Origin: Anderseniella sp963787895 | GTDB taxonomy: Bacteria > Pseudomonadota > Alphaproteobacteria > Rhizobiales > Aestuariivirgaceae | DNA length: 64,000 bases | Reading direction: 5' to 3' | Assembly (NCBI GenBank): GCA_963787895.1 | Contig: CAWBEX010000007.1 | Coordinates: 558,001-622,000 of the forward strand | Shown here: piece after piece, positions 24,521 through 33,453 of the stretch | How the letters are laid out: every line of letters begins with the position of its first letter | Position numbering within the stretch: the stretch's first letter is position 1 | Notes under the pieces: model-generated | Told to the model about the DNA's origin: nothing | Databases searched by the model: none | What the model saw: only the letters and a program-made list of their open reading frames with translations | Program-made: the position numbers and the translations under genes

Positions 24521-26170
24521 ATGTTGAAGAGCACTACCAAACTGGCGGCGTGTATGTGTCTGGCCATTGCAGGAGCGATGAGCCTGCCGCCAGCCACCAT
24601 TGTCCCGCCGGCAATGGCTGCGAAAGGAAATGCCGCCCCCGATGCCTCTGCCACCAGACAGGCCATCATCAGCATCCTCACCACGAAGGACAGGCTACCG
24701 CTGCCTATTGAGCGCGTACGGGATGTCTTGAAGCAGCACTACCTGGACAATGACGGCGCCATCCTGTGGGTGGGTACAAGCCGCATGACGCCCTTGGCCC
24801 AACGCCTCGAATTTGCAGAGGATGACGGCTTGCTTTCATCTGATTACCCGGTCGACTACCTGATTGATCTGCGAGATCAGATCGACCCGGCCAACTCGTT
24901 GGCAGCAGGATATGCCGAGGTTGCCTATTCCGCCTTTTTCCTGGGCTATGCAAAGGATCTGGCTACCGGGCGGGTTATACTCAACAAGATCGATCGTGAC
25001 GTGTTCATGAAACCGCGAGAGCTTGAGCTGTTGCCGCTATTGCAGGGGCTGGCGGAGAACCGGAACCCGTCGAGCTATCTCAATTCAGTGGAACCACCAA
25101 ATCCGCACTACCGGGCTTTGAAGTCATTGCTGCGCAAGTACCGCACGATCACCGGCTATGGTGGCTGGGGAACCGTGGAGCGCGGGGAAGTGCTCAAGCC
25201 GGGCATGAGTGATCCGCGCGTGCCCCAGCTGCGCAGCCGTCTGGAAAAATCCGGCGACATAAGTCCCCGGAACATGAATGAGCCGAACCTCTATTCACCT
25301 GATCTGGTCTTGGCAGTGGAGCAGTTTCAGAAGCGCAATGGCGTAGACGTTGATGGCGTCATTGGGCCAGGCACATTGTCCATGCTGAATGTCTCTGCGG
25401 AAGAGCGCATGCGTCAGATTATCGTCAACATGGAGCGCTGGCGCCACATGCCGCGTGATATGGGCGATCGCCATTTGATGGTGAACATTGCAGCGTTCGA
25501 AATGTACAAGTACAGGGATGGTTCACTGGTTGAAGCCCGCCCGGTGATGGTTGGCAAGAACCAGCACCAGACGCCCATTTTCTCCGACGAGCTTGAGTAT
25601 GTGGAAATCAATCCGACATGGACGGTTCCATATTCAATCGCCACCAAGGAAATGCTGCCCAAGCTGCAAAGCAACCCTACCTATCTGGGCGAGAACTTCC
25701 AGTTGTTGCAGGGTGGCAAGGAAATTCCGTTTTCGGCAGTGAACTTCAACAGCTATTCACGAGGCGATTTTCCGTTCACTATCCGGCAGAAACCCGGCGC
25801 GAAAAACGCGCTTGGCATCATCAAGTTCATGCTGCCAAACCGCCATGCAATCTATCTGCACGACACACCCGCACGTGCCCTGTTTGGCAAAACGCAACGA
25901 GCGTTCAGTCACGGCTGTATTCGCGTTTACAAACCGCTTGAGTTCGGTGTCACGGTGCTATCCGATCTGCCAGGCTGGGATCTAAAGCGGTTGGAGGCTG
26001 TTGTCGAAAGCCGTGAAACGACCCGCGTCAAACTGCCGAACAAGATCCCTGTCCATATTGTCTATGCAACGGCATGGCGCGGCGAGGGTGGGTCGGTAGA
26101 GTTCCGTGCGGACATTTATGGCCGCGACAAGAAACTCTACAACGCGCTGTTTGGCAAACCGTCTTCATAG
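24521..26170 (+). CDS. L,D-transpeptidase, YcbB/LdtD-like
   Basis: Periplasmic peptidoglycan cross-linking enzyme (549 residues) that forms 3-3 crosslinks or links proteins to peptidoglycan. It has a signal peptide (residues 1-33), a scaffold domain, a PG_binding_1 domain (near PRVPQLRSRLEKSGD to GVIGPGTLSMLN) and a YkuD catalytic domain with SHGCIRV (Cys466) and upstream YLHDTPARALF. The size and inserted regions match the LdtD group rather than small Ldts. It is divergent from the FGE/CNPC operon with about 190 bases between. Confidence 0.94.
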   Translation: MLKSTTKLAACMCLAIAGAMSLPPATIVPPAMAAKGNAAPDASATRQAIISILTTKDRLPLPIERVRDVLKQHYLDNDGAILWVGTSRMTPLAQRLEFAEDDGLLSSDYPVDYLIDLRDQIDPANSLAAGYAEVAYSAFFLGYAKDLATGRVILNKIDRDVFMKPRELELLPLLQGLAENRNPSSYLNSVEPPNPHYRALKSLLRKYRTITGYGGWGTVERGEVLKPGMSDPRVPQLRSRLEKSGDISPRNMNEPNLYSPDLVLAVEQFQKRNGVDVDGVIGPGTLSMLNVSAEERMRQIIVNMERWRHMPRDMGDRHLMVNIAAFEMYKYRDGSLVEARPVMVGKNQHQTPIFSDELEYVEINPTWTVPYSIATKEMLPKLQSNPTYLGENFQLLQGGKEIPFSAVNFNSYSRGDFPFTIRQKPGAKNALGIIKFMLPNRHAIYLHDTPARALFGKTQRAFSHGCIRVYKPLEFGVTVLSDLPGWDLKRLEAVVESRETTRVKLPNKIPVHIVYATAWRGEGGSVEFRADIYGRDKKLYNALFGKPSS

Positions 26171-26244
26171 AAATTGCACCGGCAAGCAAATCCTCGCGGA
26201 CCACCTGCCGGCGCAACCCCCGGATACTGGCTCTGCAAACTCTC

Positions 26245-27141
26245 TTATTGTGCAGCGCCGACTGTGGTCGGTTCTGGAAGTGTCATGTCCGTTGGCACGG
26301 CCAGAAGCTGATCCAGACTGGTCATCTGCGGTTGTTGCGAAGAATCGGCGCGATTTGTTGCCGAAAATGGTTTTGCCGCTTCACCCGACGCTGATGGCGC
26401 AATCCGGTCATAGAACAGCTTTTTACCGCCTGCTGAAGCCTCTGCAACATTGTTCGGCGGATCAATCTGCGCAACTGGCTGGTTGCTGGTCGCGTTTTCG
26501 CTGCTGTCTGGGGAGCTCCAACCCGGCAGCAAGCCGGCCAAAGAGGCTGTGGCGATGCGCGCTTGCCGTTCAGCATGGTAGCCGATCTCCGGTCCGTACA
26601 GCCCTAGCGTGACACCGCTGGTGACGCAAAGCACACCCAGGCTTACCGCAGCGACAAACTTTGTCGCCATGCTGGTCGCCCGGTAGGCGTGCGTCGGCCG
26701 CTTCATGCGCTGTTGGCGAATTGCAGCTACAGAGAAGTTGACAGCCCGTTCCCTGCTGATTCTTTCATCCATCCGAGGGTCGCCCAGCAGATTGTCCTGC
26801 ATTGCCGGGACTGTCCTGTCGCGGCTGGGCGCTTCAAACTCATCATCGTCAAGGTGTTGCGGGAACAGGCGCGGAGTACACTTTGCAGCTGCCGTGTCAT
26901 GCTCGCTCTTGTGGCGAGGACGCGATATTGGCTCTCTGACCCGCTTGATAACCGGACCGTCGTCAAAATCCGGATCATCGTCATTTTGTGGTTCGAGCCG
27001 GAAGGCATAGGACATATTCCGCGCAGGTGCGCGAAGTTCACAAGGTTCATGAAAGGCATTGACTGGCGCGTCCGGCGTTGCCGGTGCGCACTCTGTGTCA
27101 AGGTCCTTGCCGATGAGGGGGCGTTCGGCAGTGGCTGACAT
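26245..27141 (-). CDS. Hypothetical protein with one central transmembrane segment
   Basis: 298 residues from the ATG at 27141 (AAGGGA about 10 bases upstream; an in-frame ATG at 27192 is possible). The N-terminal 165 residues are polar and rich in Asp, Arg and Pro (NDDDPDFDDGPV). One hydrophobic helix follows (FVAAVSLGVLCVTSGVTLGL), then a low-complexity Ser/Ala/Pro tail. This predicts a single-pass inner-membrane protein with a cytoplasmic N-terminus. I do not recognise the family. It converges on the L,D-transpeptidase gene and diverges from pta. Confidence 0.65.
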   Translation of the reverse strand: MSATAERPLIGKDLDTECAPATPDAPVNAFHEPCELRAPARNMSYAFRLEPQNDDDPDFDDGPVIKRVREPISRPRHKSEHDTAAAKCTPRLFPQHLDDDEFEAPSRDRTVPAMQDNLLGDPRMDERISRERAVNFSVAAIRQQRMKRPTHAYRATSMATKFVAAVSLGVLCVTSGVTLGLYGPEIGYHAERQARIATASLAGLLPGWSSPDSSENATSNQPVAQIDPPNNVAEASAGGKKLFYDRIAPSASGEAAKPFSATNRADSSQQPQMTSLDQLLAVPTDMTLPEPTTVGAAQ

Positions 27142-27359
27142 CTGAGGGTTCCCTTGAAATTCCGTTAGAGCCGTTCCCTGAGTTTGCAGCATTGGCGTCG
27201 AAATCGACCTCAATATGATCGGTATGAGGCAATTTTGTGCAGGCGCATCAAGGCGATATACTGGCACTGCCCGTCATTCCGGTTCTATCTGGTACTTGCC
27301 GTCGGTGCCAATGCTATGGTCTATCGTGGTCACCATTTTTGGTTAAGGGGCGGAGTTCC

Positions 27360-28349
27360 GTGCAGAAAATTGTTGAACCCTTCAAGGCCAAGGCGGCAGC
27401 GCGCGCTGGTCTAGTCGTCTATCCTGAAGGTACAGATGAGCGTGTTGTCGAGGCTGTGTGTATCCTGCGCGACATGGGTTTGTCGCGCGCAGTGCTACTG
27501 GGTAAACCAGAACGGATTGCCGGTATTTTCCGGGATTTCGGGCTGTCGCACCGTGGAATAGAGCTTCTGGATAGTGCAGCTTCGCCGGACTTGCCTGCCA
27601 TGGAAAAGGCACTGCTGGATAAGAAGCCGGAACTGGGTCAGCAGAAGGCTGCGGCCATGGTGCGCGACCCGCTATATTTCGCCGGTGCCATGGTTGCCGC
27701 CGGTAAGGCGGACGGTATGATTGCAGGTGCTGCCTCCGAGACCGGCAAAGTGATTTCCGCCTCACTGCGGACCATTGGCTTGAAACCTGGCGCGAAGCGG
27801 TTGTCCAGCTACTTTCTCATGTCTGTTCCCAATCATAGAGGGCAGGGGCGCAAGGATTTCCTGTTTGCCGACTGTGCAGTAAACATAGACCCTCCTGCAG
27901 AAGACCTGGCGGAGATCGCCATCGCAACCGGTAAAACCGCAGCGCAATTGCTTGCCGAACCTGCGCGTGTGGCGTTGCTGTCATTTTCCACCAAGGGCAG
28001 TGCGGCCCATGACAATGTCACCAAGGTTACGCAGGCACTGCAGATTGCGCGCGAACAGGCGCCGGACATGGCCATGGACGGCGAGTTGCAGGTTGACGCT
28101 GCTCTGGTTCCGTCCGTGGCGGAGCGCAAGGTGAAAAGCACGGTTGGCGTCGCCGGGAACGCAAATGTGCTGATCTTCCCGGACCTCAACTCCGGCAATA
28201 TTGGCTACAAGCTGGTGCAGTATATGGCCAATGCGGATGCCATCGGACCGTTTTTTCAGGGTTTCAACAAGCCGGTGTGCGATCTTTCGCGAGGTTGCTC
28301 GGTTGATGATATCGTGTCTGCAGCCATCATTCTCATGGCAACTTCCTGA
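27360..28349 (+). CDS. pta: Phosphate acetyltransferase
   Basis: Catalyses acetyl phosphate + CoA to acetyl-CoA + phosphate. The short Pta form (329 residues) consists of the catalytic PTA_PTB domain only, with family stretches VVYPEGTDERVVEA, ADGMIAGAASETGKVI, LLSFSTKGSAAHDNVTKV and FPDLNSGNIGYKLVQ. The GTG start at 27360 is behind GGGGCGGAG; an upstream extension would add 41 non-homologous residues. In sulfonate degraders, Pta consumes the acetyl phosphate made by Xsc, whose gene lies about 5 kb away. The 3' end overlaps the convergent glycosyltransferase gene by 17 bases. Confidence 0.93.
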   Translation: MQKIVEPFKAKAAARAGLVVYPEGTDERVVEAVCILRDMGLSRAVLLGKPERIAGIFRDFGLSHRGIELLDSAASPDLPAMEKALLDKKPELGQQKAAAMVRDPLYFAGAMVAAGKADGMIAGAASETGKVISASLRTIGLKPGAKRLSSYFLMSVPNHRGQGRKDFLFADCAVNIDPPAEDLAEIAIATGKTAAQLLAEPARVALLSFSTKGSAAHDNVTKVTQALQIAREQAPDMAMDGELQVDAALVPSVAERKVKSTVGVAGNANVLIFPDLNSGNIGYKLVQYMANADAIGPFFQGFNKPVCDLSRGCSVDDIVSAAIILMATS

Positions 28350-29565
28350 ACAGCTCAGACAGTTTTTCCATGTGCTTGTGGTGATCAAAGCGCTGCGCGA
28401 TAGTGGCGGCCGCTGCCTGCCCGATTCGCTGCCTAAGCTCCGGATCAGCGATTGCCTTTCGCAGTGCAAGTTCCAGTTGCTCAACGTCTTTTTGATCTAC
28501 AAGCAGTGCGTTTTTGCCATCTGCAAACAGTGCCGGGATTTCCGAGATGCTGGTTGTCACGCAGCAGGTGGCTTGGGCGGCGGCTTCTGCAAGTGAGTTT
28601 GGAAGCCCGTCCATGTCGCCATTGCGGTCTATAATGCACGCCAGCGCAAACAGGTCGCGTTCGTGCAATCTCGCCTCGATTGCATCTAGAGTCTGATACC
28701 CGAGAAAACGGACACGGTCTTTAATTCCGAGGTTTTTCGCCTGGCGCTGAAGCGCGTTGGTATTGCCCGGGCCAATGTGTTCAAACCTCCATGCGACATT
28801 GCTGGGGATTCGGCCAAGCGCCTGGATCAGCTCTGTAAATCCCTTCTTCTCCACTATCCGTCCCACACTCAAGATGAGGACCGGATCGCCTGCGTCAGAT
28901 CCGTCGCGGCGCGAGTGCTCGCGTCTGCGCCTCAGAGCATTTTCAAGCACTACTCCGTGCATGACGGTGTGTATCTTGCCGGGGTCACTTGTGTGCGCGC
29001 GAAGTATCGCGGCTCCGTGTCCCGTACAGGTTGAAACCCAGCTAACTGATTGCAGTTTGGTCTTCATGTCTCGCGGTGTGGCCAGCCATATGTCACGTGC
29101 GTGAGCGCTGCATGTCCATGGCGTGCCAGTCATCGCTGATGCAAATTTCGCAACTGATGCGGGGTGCTTGAAGAACTGCGCGTACAGGACGTCCGAAGCT
29201 GGTGAAAGGTCTGGCGCAATCACAATGGCCTTGGCGAAGTTGGCAACGCTGGCAAGAGCCGTGCGTGCAGACAAGCCGTCGCACAGCAATCTCAGTGCAT
29301 CAGCGTAACCAGGCATGTGTCTGGTCTTTTGCCAGGCCGAAACAAGCCGCGCAAACCTGATCACAATGTTGCGCGATGGTGGGGTAATCTTGGCTTGCAG
29401 CGTATCAAACGGCGACCCGTTAGCTGCATCATTGCCGCGCGCCTTGAGCGGGTAAATCACCAAGCGGTGCCCGATCTGCTCTAGGCTGGCCAACTCTTGT
29501 GCGATGAATGTTTGCACGCGGCTTGGAAAATTTGGCACCAGCACGACTATACGTCTGCCCGTCAT
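28333..29565 (-). CDS. Glycosyltransferase, GT4 family
   Basis: GT-B fold glycosyltransferase (410 residues). The N-terminal acceptor domain begins VVLVPNFPSRVQTFIAQE. The C-terminal donor domain shows SVGRIVEKKGFTELIQAL, FLGYQTLDAIEARLHERD and EGFPNSLAEA-type NSLAEAAAQATCCVTT. It is the last gene of the run that starts with the PqqD-like gene, 75 bases after the TauE/SafE gene. Sugar and acceptor are unknown: either surface polysaccharide or the repeat peptide encoded upstream. Confidence 0.88.
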   Translation of the reverse strand: MTGRRIVVLVPNFPSRVQTFIAQELASLEQIGHRLVIYPLKARGNDAANGSPFDTLQAKITPPSRNIVIRFARLVSAWQKTRHMPGYADALRLLCDGLSARTALASVANFAKAIVIAPDLSPASDVLYAQFFKHPASVAKFASAMTGTPWTCSAHARDIWLATPRDMKTKLQSVSWVSTCTGHGAAILRAHTSDPGKIHTVMHGVVLENALRRRREHSRRDGSDAGDPVLILSVGRIVEKKGFTELIQALGRIPSNVAWRFEHIGPGNTNALQRQAKNLGIKDRVRFLGYQTLDAIEARLHERDLFALACIIDRNGDMDGLPNSLAEAAAQATCCVTTSISEIPALFADGKNALLVDQKDVEQLELALRKAIADPELRQRIGQAAAATIAQRFDHHKHMEKLSELFRKLP

Positions 29566-29640
29566 ACTTGTCCTGTCGCTTGTCCCTGTTCAATTTCATA
29601 TACGGACCATGTGTGGTTGGCCACCAAAAACCCCTTGCTG

Positions 29641-30387
29641 TCATATCAATGACTTCAGCAAACCCAGCATTGCAAGAGATGCCAGCAGGCATACTGCCAT
29701 GCGCCGGAAATTTTCAGGTGCCGCGAGATTGAACTTGCGCCCTCCCAACCACACTCCGGCTGCAAGCAACGGCACGCACATGGCCGCCGCAACAAATGTC
29801 TGAAGCGTCACAAACCCGTTCAATGCGAGTATCGGCAATGCCACTACATCTATCGCGCACAGATAGAATATCATGGTGCCACGGAAGGTTGCGGCAGACA
29901 GGCTCTGGGCTGCGAGAAAGAGTGCAACTGGAAGCCCGCCAACTGCAGCTGCGTTTGCAATGCCTGACACGACACCGACAGCTAGTGTGCTGCCGGTACC
30001 CGCTCTTGCCTTCAACGACCAGCCGGCAAGCAGGCAAGCACACATTGCGAGAATCCATATCGAAATCACCAACCGCACAATGTCGATGTCCAGCGCGCTT
30101 ATGAAAAAGATGGATGCCGGCATGGCAACGCTGGCCCCTGCGAGCAGCAGTAGTAGCGTCTTCCCGTTCAGGCTGGCCCACGCGCCGCGGGCCTGGCCGG
30201 CGGTGGCGGCCACTTCCAGCAGCATCACAACAGGCACAAGGTTCAACGGGCTGGTCACCAGCGCTGATGCCGTCACGACCAGTGCCGAGAACCCGAAACC
30301 CGAATAGCCGCGTATGAAAGCTGCGCCAAAAACAGCAATGGCCAACCACAGCATTGCGGCTGGGGTCAGATCGAAAGGTGGTGCCAC
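29641..30387 (-). CDS. TauE/SafE family permease (putative sulfite or small-anion exporter)
   Basis: Polytopic membrane protein (248 residues, about eight hydrophobic segments) with the repeated TauE/SafE opening FIRGYSGFGFSALVV and its second-half counterpart GVVSGIANAAAVGGLPVALF. The family exports sulfite, sulfoacetate or other organic anions. The gene is embedded in a glycosyltransferase run, yet xsc (sulfite-releasing) and soeABC are in the same region, so sulfite export is plausible. The alternative is export of a product of the RiPP-like locus. Confidence 0.85.
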   Translation of the reverse strand: MAPPFDLTPAAMLWLAIAVFGAAFIRGYSGFGFSALVVTASALVTSPLNLVPVVMLLEVAATAGQARGAWASLNGKTLLLLLAGASVAMPASIFFISALDIDIVRLVISIWILAMCACLLAGWSLKARAGTGSTLAVGVVSGIANAAAVGGLPVALFLAAQSLSAATFRGTMIFYLCAIDVVALPILALNGFVTLQTFVAAAMCVPLLAAGVWLGGRKFNLAAPENFRRMAVCLLASLAMLGLLKSLI

Positions 30388-30435
30388 GTGTCGTTCCTCA
30401 GACTGAAAGCTGGGATAGCCGCAAAGACAAACAAA

Positions 30436-31281
30436 TTACACATCTGCGCACAACTTACGCAATTCCTGTTGCCTCTTGCGAACATCGTCGGCCTGCTCGT
30501 TGCATCCCATTTGATCGTAGGTTGCGGCAAGCTGTTCGAATTTGCTGTAGCAATGGCGTTGCAGGAAACTGTCAGGTACTGATTGCAGACGCTTCGCGCG
30601 CAACACTGCACGTTCCTTTGCATGCAGGACCTGTTCGAGCATGGCCAGTTTGTCCTGGCTCTTGCCGCCGCTCCATATGCGGTATTGAGCCAGCTGTGCG
30701 GGATGGTATACCGCCCGGTACTTCTGCAGGATGCGCAACCACATATCGTAGTCTTCACATTTCTTCATAACCGGATCAAACAGGCCAACATCTTCGAATG
30801 CCGTGCGTCGAACCAGTGTGGTTAGTACAGGTATGTAGTTGTACATGAACAATGTCTCGAGGCAGATCATCGGCTGCACCGATATGAAATCGCTCCAGCG
30901 GCCGGTGATTCTCCCATCTTCGTTGATGAGGTCAGCGTCTGAGAAAACCAGAGCAATGTCCGGGCTATCCTCCAGCAATGGCACTTGTCGAGCCAGCCGT
31001 TCAGGCAGCCATAGATCATCATCATCGAGAAACGCAACGTATTTGCCCGAAGCCGCCGCGATTGCAGTGTTTCTGGCGCCACTCAGCCCCTGGTTCTGCT
31101 GATGGATAATGGTTGCCCGGTCCGCATATTTTTGCAGAGCTGTTTGGGTGTCGTCAGTTGAGCCATCGTCCACAATGATCAACTCGAAATCTTTGTACGT
31201 CTGGTCAAACACACTTTTGATGGCGCCAGTCACCATGTGGGCGCGGTTGTAGGTGGTGACGATGGCGCTAACGGCCGGCAT
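30436..31281 (-). CDS. Glycosyltransferase, GT2 family
   Basis: GT-A fold glycosyltransferase (281 residues from ATG 31281; ATGs at 31299 and 31335 are alternatives and none has a clear RBS). It shows SAIVTTYNRAHMVTGAIKSV, IIVDDGSTDDT, the DXD region AFLDDDDLWLPERL and the acceptor-side CEDYDMWLRIL. It overlaps the upstream GT4 gene by 14 bases. The C-terminal 80 residues are helical and resemble a small TPR-like tail. Confidence 0.88.
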   Translation of the reverse strand: MPAVSAIVTTYNRAHMVTGAIKSVFDQTYKDFELIIVDDGSTDDTQTALQKYADRATIIHQQNQGLSGARNTAIAAASGKYVAFLDDDDLWLPERLARQVPLLEDSPDIALVFSDADLINEDGRITGRWSDFISVQPMICLETLFMYNYIPVLTTLVRRTAFEDVGLFDPVMKKCEDYDMWLRILQKYRAVYHPAQLAQYRIWSGGKSQDKLAMLEQVLHAKERAVLRAKRLQSVPDSFLQRHCYSKFEQLAATYDQMGCNEQADDVRKRQQELRKLCADV

Positions 31282-32365
31282 TGGCTGCAACCGTTTCATA
31301 TAGGGCGAGCAATTTTGCTCGCTGGACATCTTCATTGAAATGTTCGCTTACATGGGCTCGGGCCAGTGCGGCGGTGGCGCACATCGCTTTGTGCTCATGG
31401 GTTGCAGCGCCGGTGATGGCTTGTGCCAGCGCATCCACGTTCATCGGCTCCACAAGCCGGCCAAACTTTTCAATGCAACTGCCCCTGTACGCAGGCAGGT
31501 TGCCCGTCAGGAAAGGCACTTCACATGCAGCCGCTTCAAGCATGCTGGATGGAAATGCATCCGCGCGCGGGTAGTTGATGACAATATCCGATATGCCAAA
31601 CATGCCCGGCATCATTTCATGTCGTACTTCCGGCAGCCAGAGCAGCCTGCTGCCAATGCCAAGCTTGTCCGCGCGTTCTTGAAGGTCCTGTTCCATTTTC
31701 TGGCGGTCCCACGATCTGGTCAATTTGATGAAGGCCAGCATTGCATTGCCGGGCAGGCCAGGCATCGCCTTGGCGAACGCATCAATGATCATGTCGTGGT
31801 TGTAGCCATCTCCGATGCCGCGCACCGAAAAAAAGATCAGGCCATCCTCGGGAACGCCCAAGGTCTTCCGCCAAGCACTTCGTTGCGCGGCATTGACTTT
31901 GCGGAAGCGGCGCGTGTTGACACCAAGCGGCAGTAATTCACACGGCAAGCCGGGAAACCTGGCCTTGGTTGCCGCAAGCAACACTTCGCTCTCGACAATG
32001 GTGGTCGGGTTAGCTTCCAGCATGTGCTGGACCATGGAGTTCAGACGGCTTTGATCGCTGATCAGGGGGTTGAGTGCACCAAACGCTGAAACAATGATGG
32101 GCCCCAGCTGCCGCTTTATGTGAACAGCTCCCAGAAAACTGCAATTGTGGGCATGCGCCAGGTGCGGTTTGAATTCATGTGCGATGGAATCAAGTTCCGG
32201 GCCCGGATTGTCGGCAGACCGGATCCTGACATGCCTGGCACCGGTGTGCCCGGCCACCTCACCTAGATACCCAGCCCAAATCACCTGATGCCCCCCTTGT
32301 ACAGCCCAGGTGCACATCCGTGAAGCGGGGGCAGCGTTTTCCGATCCGTACATCAGAATGCGCAT
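31268..32365 (-). CDS. Glycosyltransferase, GT4-like
   Basis: GT-B type glycosyltransferase (365 residues). The ATG at 32365 has GAGGGG 4 bases upstream. It opens MRILMYGSENAAPASRMC. The donor domain contains FFSVRGIGDGYNHDMIIDAF, LLWLPEVRHEMMPGMFGISD and RADAFPSSMLEAAACEVPFL with the Glu-x7-Glu-like pattern. It directly follows the repeat-peptide gene after a hairpin, so it is the first enzyme downstream of the putative precursor and the best candidate to act on it. Confidence 0.85.
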   Translation of the reverse strand: MRILMYGSENAAPASRMCTWAVQGGHQVIWAGYLGEVAGHTGARHVRIRSADNPGPELDSIAHEFKPHLAHAHNCSFLGAVHIKRQLGPIIVSAFGALNPLISDQSRLNSMVQHMLEANPTTIVESEVLLAATKARFPGLPCELLPLGVNTRRFRKVNAAQRSAWRKTLGVPEDGLIFFSVRGIGDGYNHDMIIDAFAKAMPGLPGNAMLAFIKLTRSWDRQKMEQDLQERADKLGIGSRLLWLPEVRHEMMPGMFGISDIVINYPRADAFPSSMLEAAACEVPFLTGNLPAYRGSCIEKFGRLVEPMNVDALAQAITGAATHEHKAMCATAALARAHVSEHFNEDVQRAKLLALYETVAANAGR

Positions 32366-32432
32366 ATGCCCCTCGCAAACGGCTGACATTGCGGTGTGAG
32401 ACCGGTTAGCCTTAAACCACTGTACACGCCTG

Positions 32433-32463
32433 CTCAGGCAACCTTGAAAAGCCGTCGCCTGAG
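32433..32463 (-). other. Hairpin between the repeat-peptide gene and the GT4 gene
   Basis: CTCAGGC and GCCTGAG form a perfect 7-bp stem with a 17-base loop, 20-50 bases after the precursor stop. There is no T-run. Such intercistronic hairpins often keep precursor mRNA in excess of downstream enzyme mRNA. Confidence 0.45.
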
Positions 32464-32482
32464 TTCAGGACGGATGCACCGT

Positions 32483-32860
32483 TTACGAACCGGAGGTTGT
32501 CGGCTCCGGGCTGCCGCGATCCCAAGCCTGAGCGTTGATGGTACCAGTTTGTGGGACAATTATCGTCGTTGTCGGCTCCGGGCTGTTGCGGTCCCATGCC
32601 TGAGCGTTGATGGTACCAGTTTCTTGGTTAATTCCCGTCGTTGTCGGCTCCGGGCTGTTGCGGTCCCATGCCTGAGCGTTGATGGTACCGATATCTGAGA
32701 TAATTATCGTCGTTGTCGGCTCCGGGCTGCCGCGATGCGCCGCGCAAACTCCAGCAAAGTCAGTAATTGTGCCGCACTGTTCTATGCGTGGGCTGACATA
32801 TGCACCCCTGACACTTGGCGATGGAATGCTTGTAGATGCAGTTTCAGCGTGATTCAGCAT
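32483..32860 (-). CDS. Putative RiPP precursor with lasso-type leader and tandem 24-residue repeats
   Basis: 125-residue protein with AAGGA RBS. Residues 1-43 look like a RiPP leader: Y21-x2-P24-x-I26-x3-G30 (YVSPRIEQCG) matches the YxxPxLxxxG element that RRE domains bind in lasso-peptide leaders. Residues 44-115 are three perfect-length 24-residue repeats, each [G/N]SPEPTTT, six variable residues, then GTINAQAWDR; a truncated fourth (GSPEPTTSGS) ends the protein. The conserved Thr/Pro part is a plausible O-glycosylation or cyclisation zone. A PqqD-like gene is immediately upstream and glycosyltransferases are downstream. No lasso cyclase or dedicated peptidase gene is seen. Precursor identity is inference from leader, repeats and context. 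Confidence 0.72.
   Translation of the reverse strand: MLNHAETASTSIPSPSVRGAYVSPRIEQCGTITDFAGVCAAHRGSPEPTTTIIISDIGTINAQAWDRNSPEPTTTGINQETGTINAQAWDRNSPEPTTTIIVPQTGTINAQAWDRGSPEPTTSGS
32516..32731. repeat. 72-bp tandem repeat, 3 copies plus a partial copy
   Basis: The 72-base unit recurs with exact period (GTTGTCGGCTCCGGGCTG at 32496, 32568, 32640 and 32712). About 54 bases of each unit are nearly invariant, while an 18-base window encoding residues 9-14 of the repeat differs between copies (IIISDI, GINQET, IIVPQT). That is the pattern expected for multi-core precursors. Confidence 0.93.
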
Positions 32861-32983
32861 GGAAATGTCCTTGAACTATTACTCTTGTACCCGAACTGAA
32901 ACTACCCAGATACGTAGCGTAAGGCAATCGTCTTTCCGTGGTCGGATCAGTAAACTGTTGATAGCAGCGGCTCTTTCATCACC

Positions 32984-33253
32984 CTATGTCTCGCTAAGCA
33001 GCCCCAGCGATAGCAGCTGCTGGCAAAACGAGGTTACATCACTAGTCAGTAGATCTGTGTCGGCTTCATACAGCCTGGCCAGTGCCTCGACAGTTCTGTT
33101 GGCAGATCCGTGCTCCGCCAGTTGCAGCCACATCTGCTGGGCTGGCCCGGCGAACCTGTAGTATTGCTCGGTTTCCAGATTCAGCACCATGATGTCGTCG
33201 GCCGAGTCTTGTGCAAGTACGTGTTGCGATATCTGGAAATGCCGGTCTGTCAT
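32984..33253 (-). CDS. PqqD-like RiPP recognition element (RRE) protein
   Basis: 89-residue stand-alone PqqD-family protein. The beta-hairpin segment DDIMVLNLETEQYYRFAGPA and the following helix (QQMWLQLAEHG) match the winged-helix RRE that presents leader peptides to modifying enzymes. The C-terminal helices (VTSFCQQLLSLGLL) are also typical. AAGGGA lies 5 bases before the ATG. It is the first gene of the run, 123 bases upstream of the repeat-precursor gene, so it most likely binds that leader. Confidence 0.88.
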   Translation of the reverse strand: MTDRHFQISQHVLAQDSADDIMVLNLETEQYYRFAGPAQQMWLQLAEHGSANRTVEALARLYEADTDLLTSDVTSFCQQLLSLGLLSET

Positions 33254-33453
33254 GGTGTCCCTTCACAAGGCCTGATACCCGTGCGGGTAAATCCTTTGAG
33301 GCGCTCATGCAAACAAGTTTGTCTTCCACCTGTCTGCAGGTTGTTGTCATTGCAGATGTGAGGGGCCTCAAATCGAACCCGTCTCTTCAAAAGCTTACAT
33401 GAACAAATGTCCGTTCTGGAAGGGCACAGGCATACGCGCCCGGCAAAACAAAA

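Noticed and set aside
32396..32698. Plus-strand ORF across the 72-bp repeats
   Set aside because: Mirror frame of the repeat precursor, with no RBS. The minus-strand frame has leader, RBS and PqqD-like neighbour.
28333..33253. Complete lasso-peptide cluster
   Set aside because: The leader-like motif and PqqD-like protein fit, but no asparagine-synthetase-like cyclase or transglutaminase-like leader peptidase gene is adjacent. The transglutaminase at 6323 belongs to the Anbu set.
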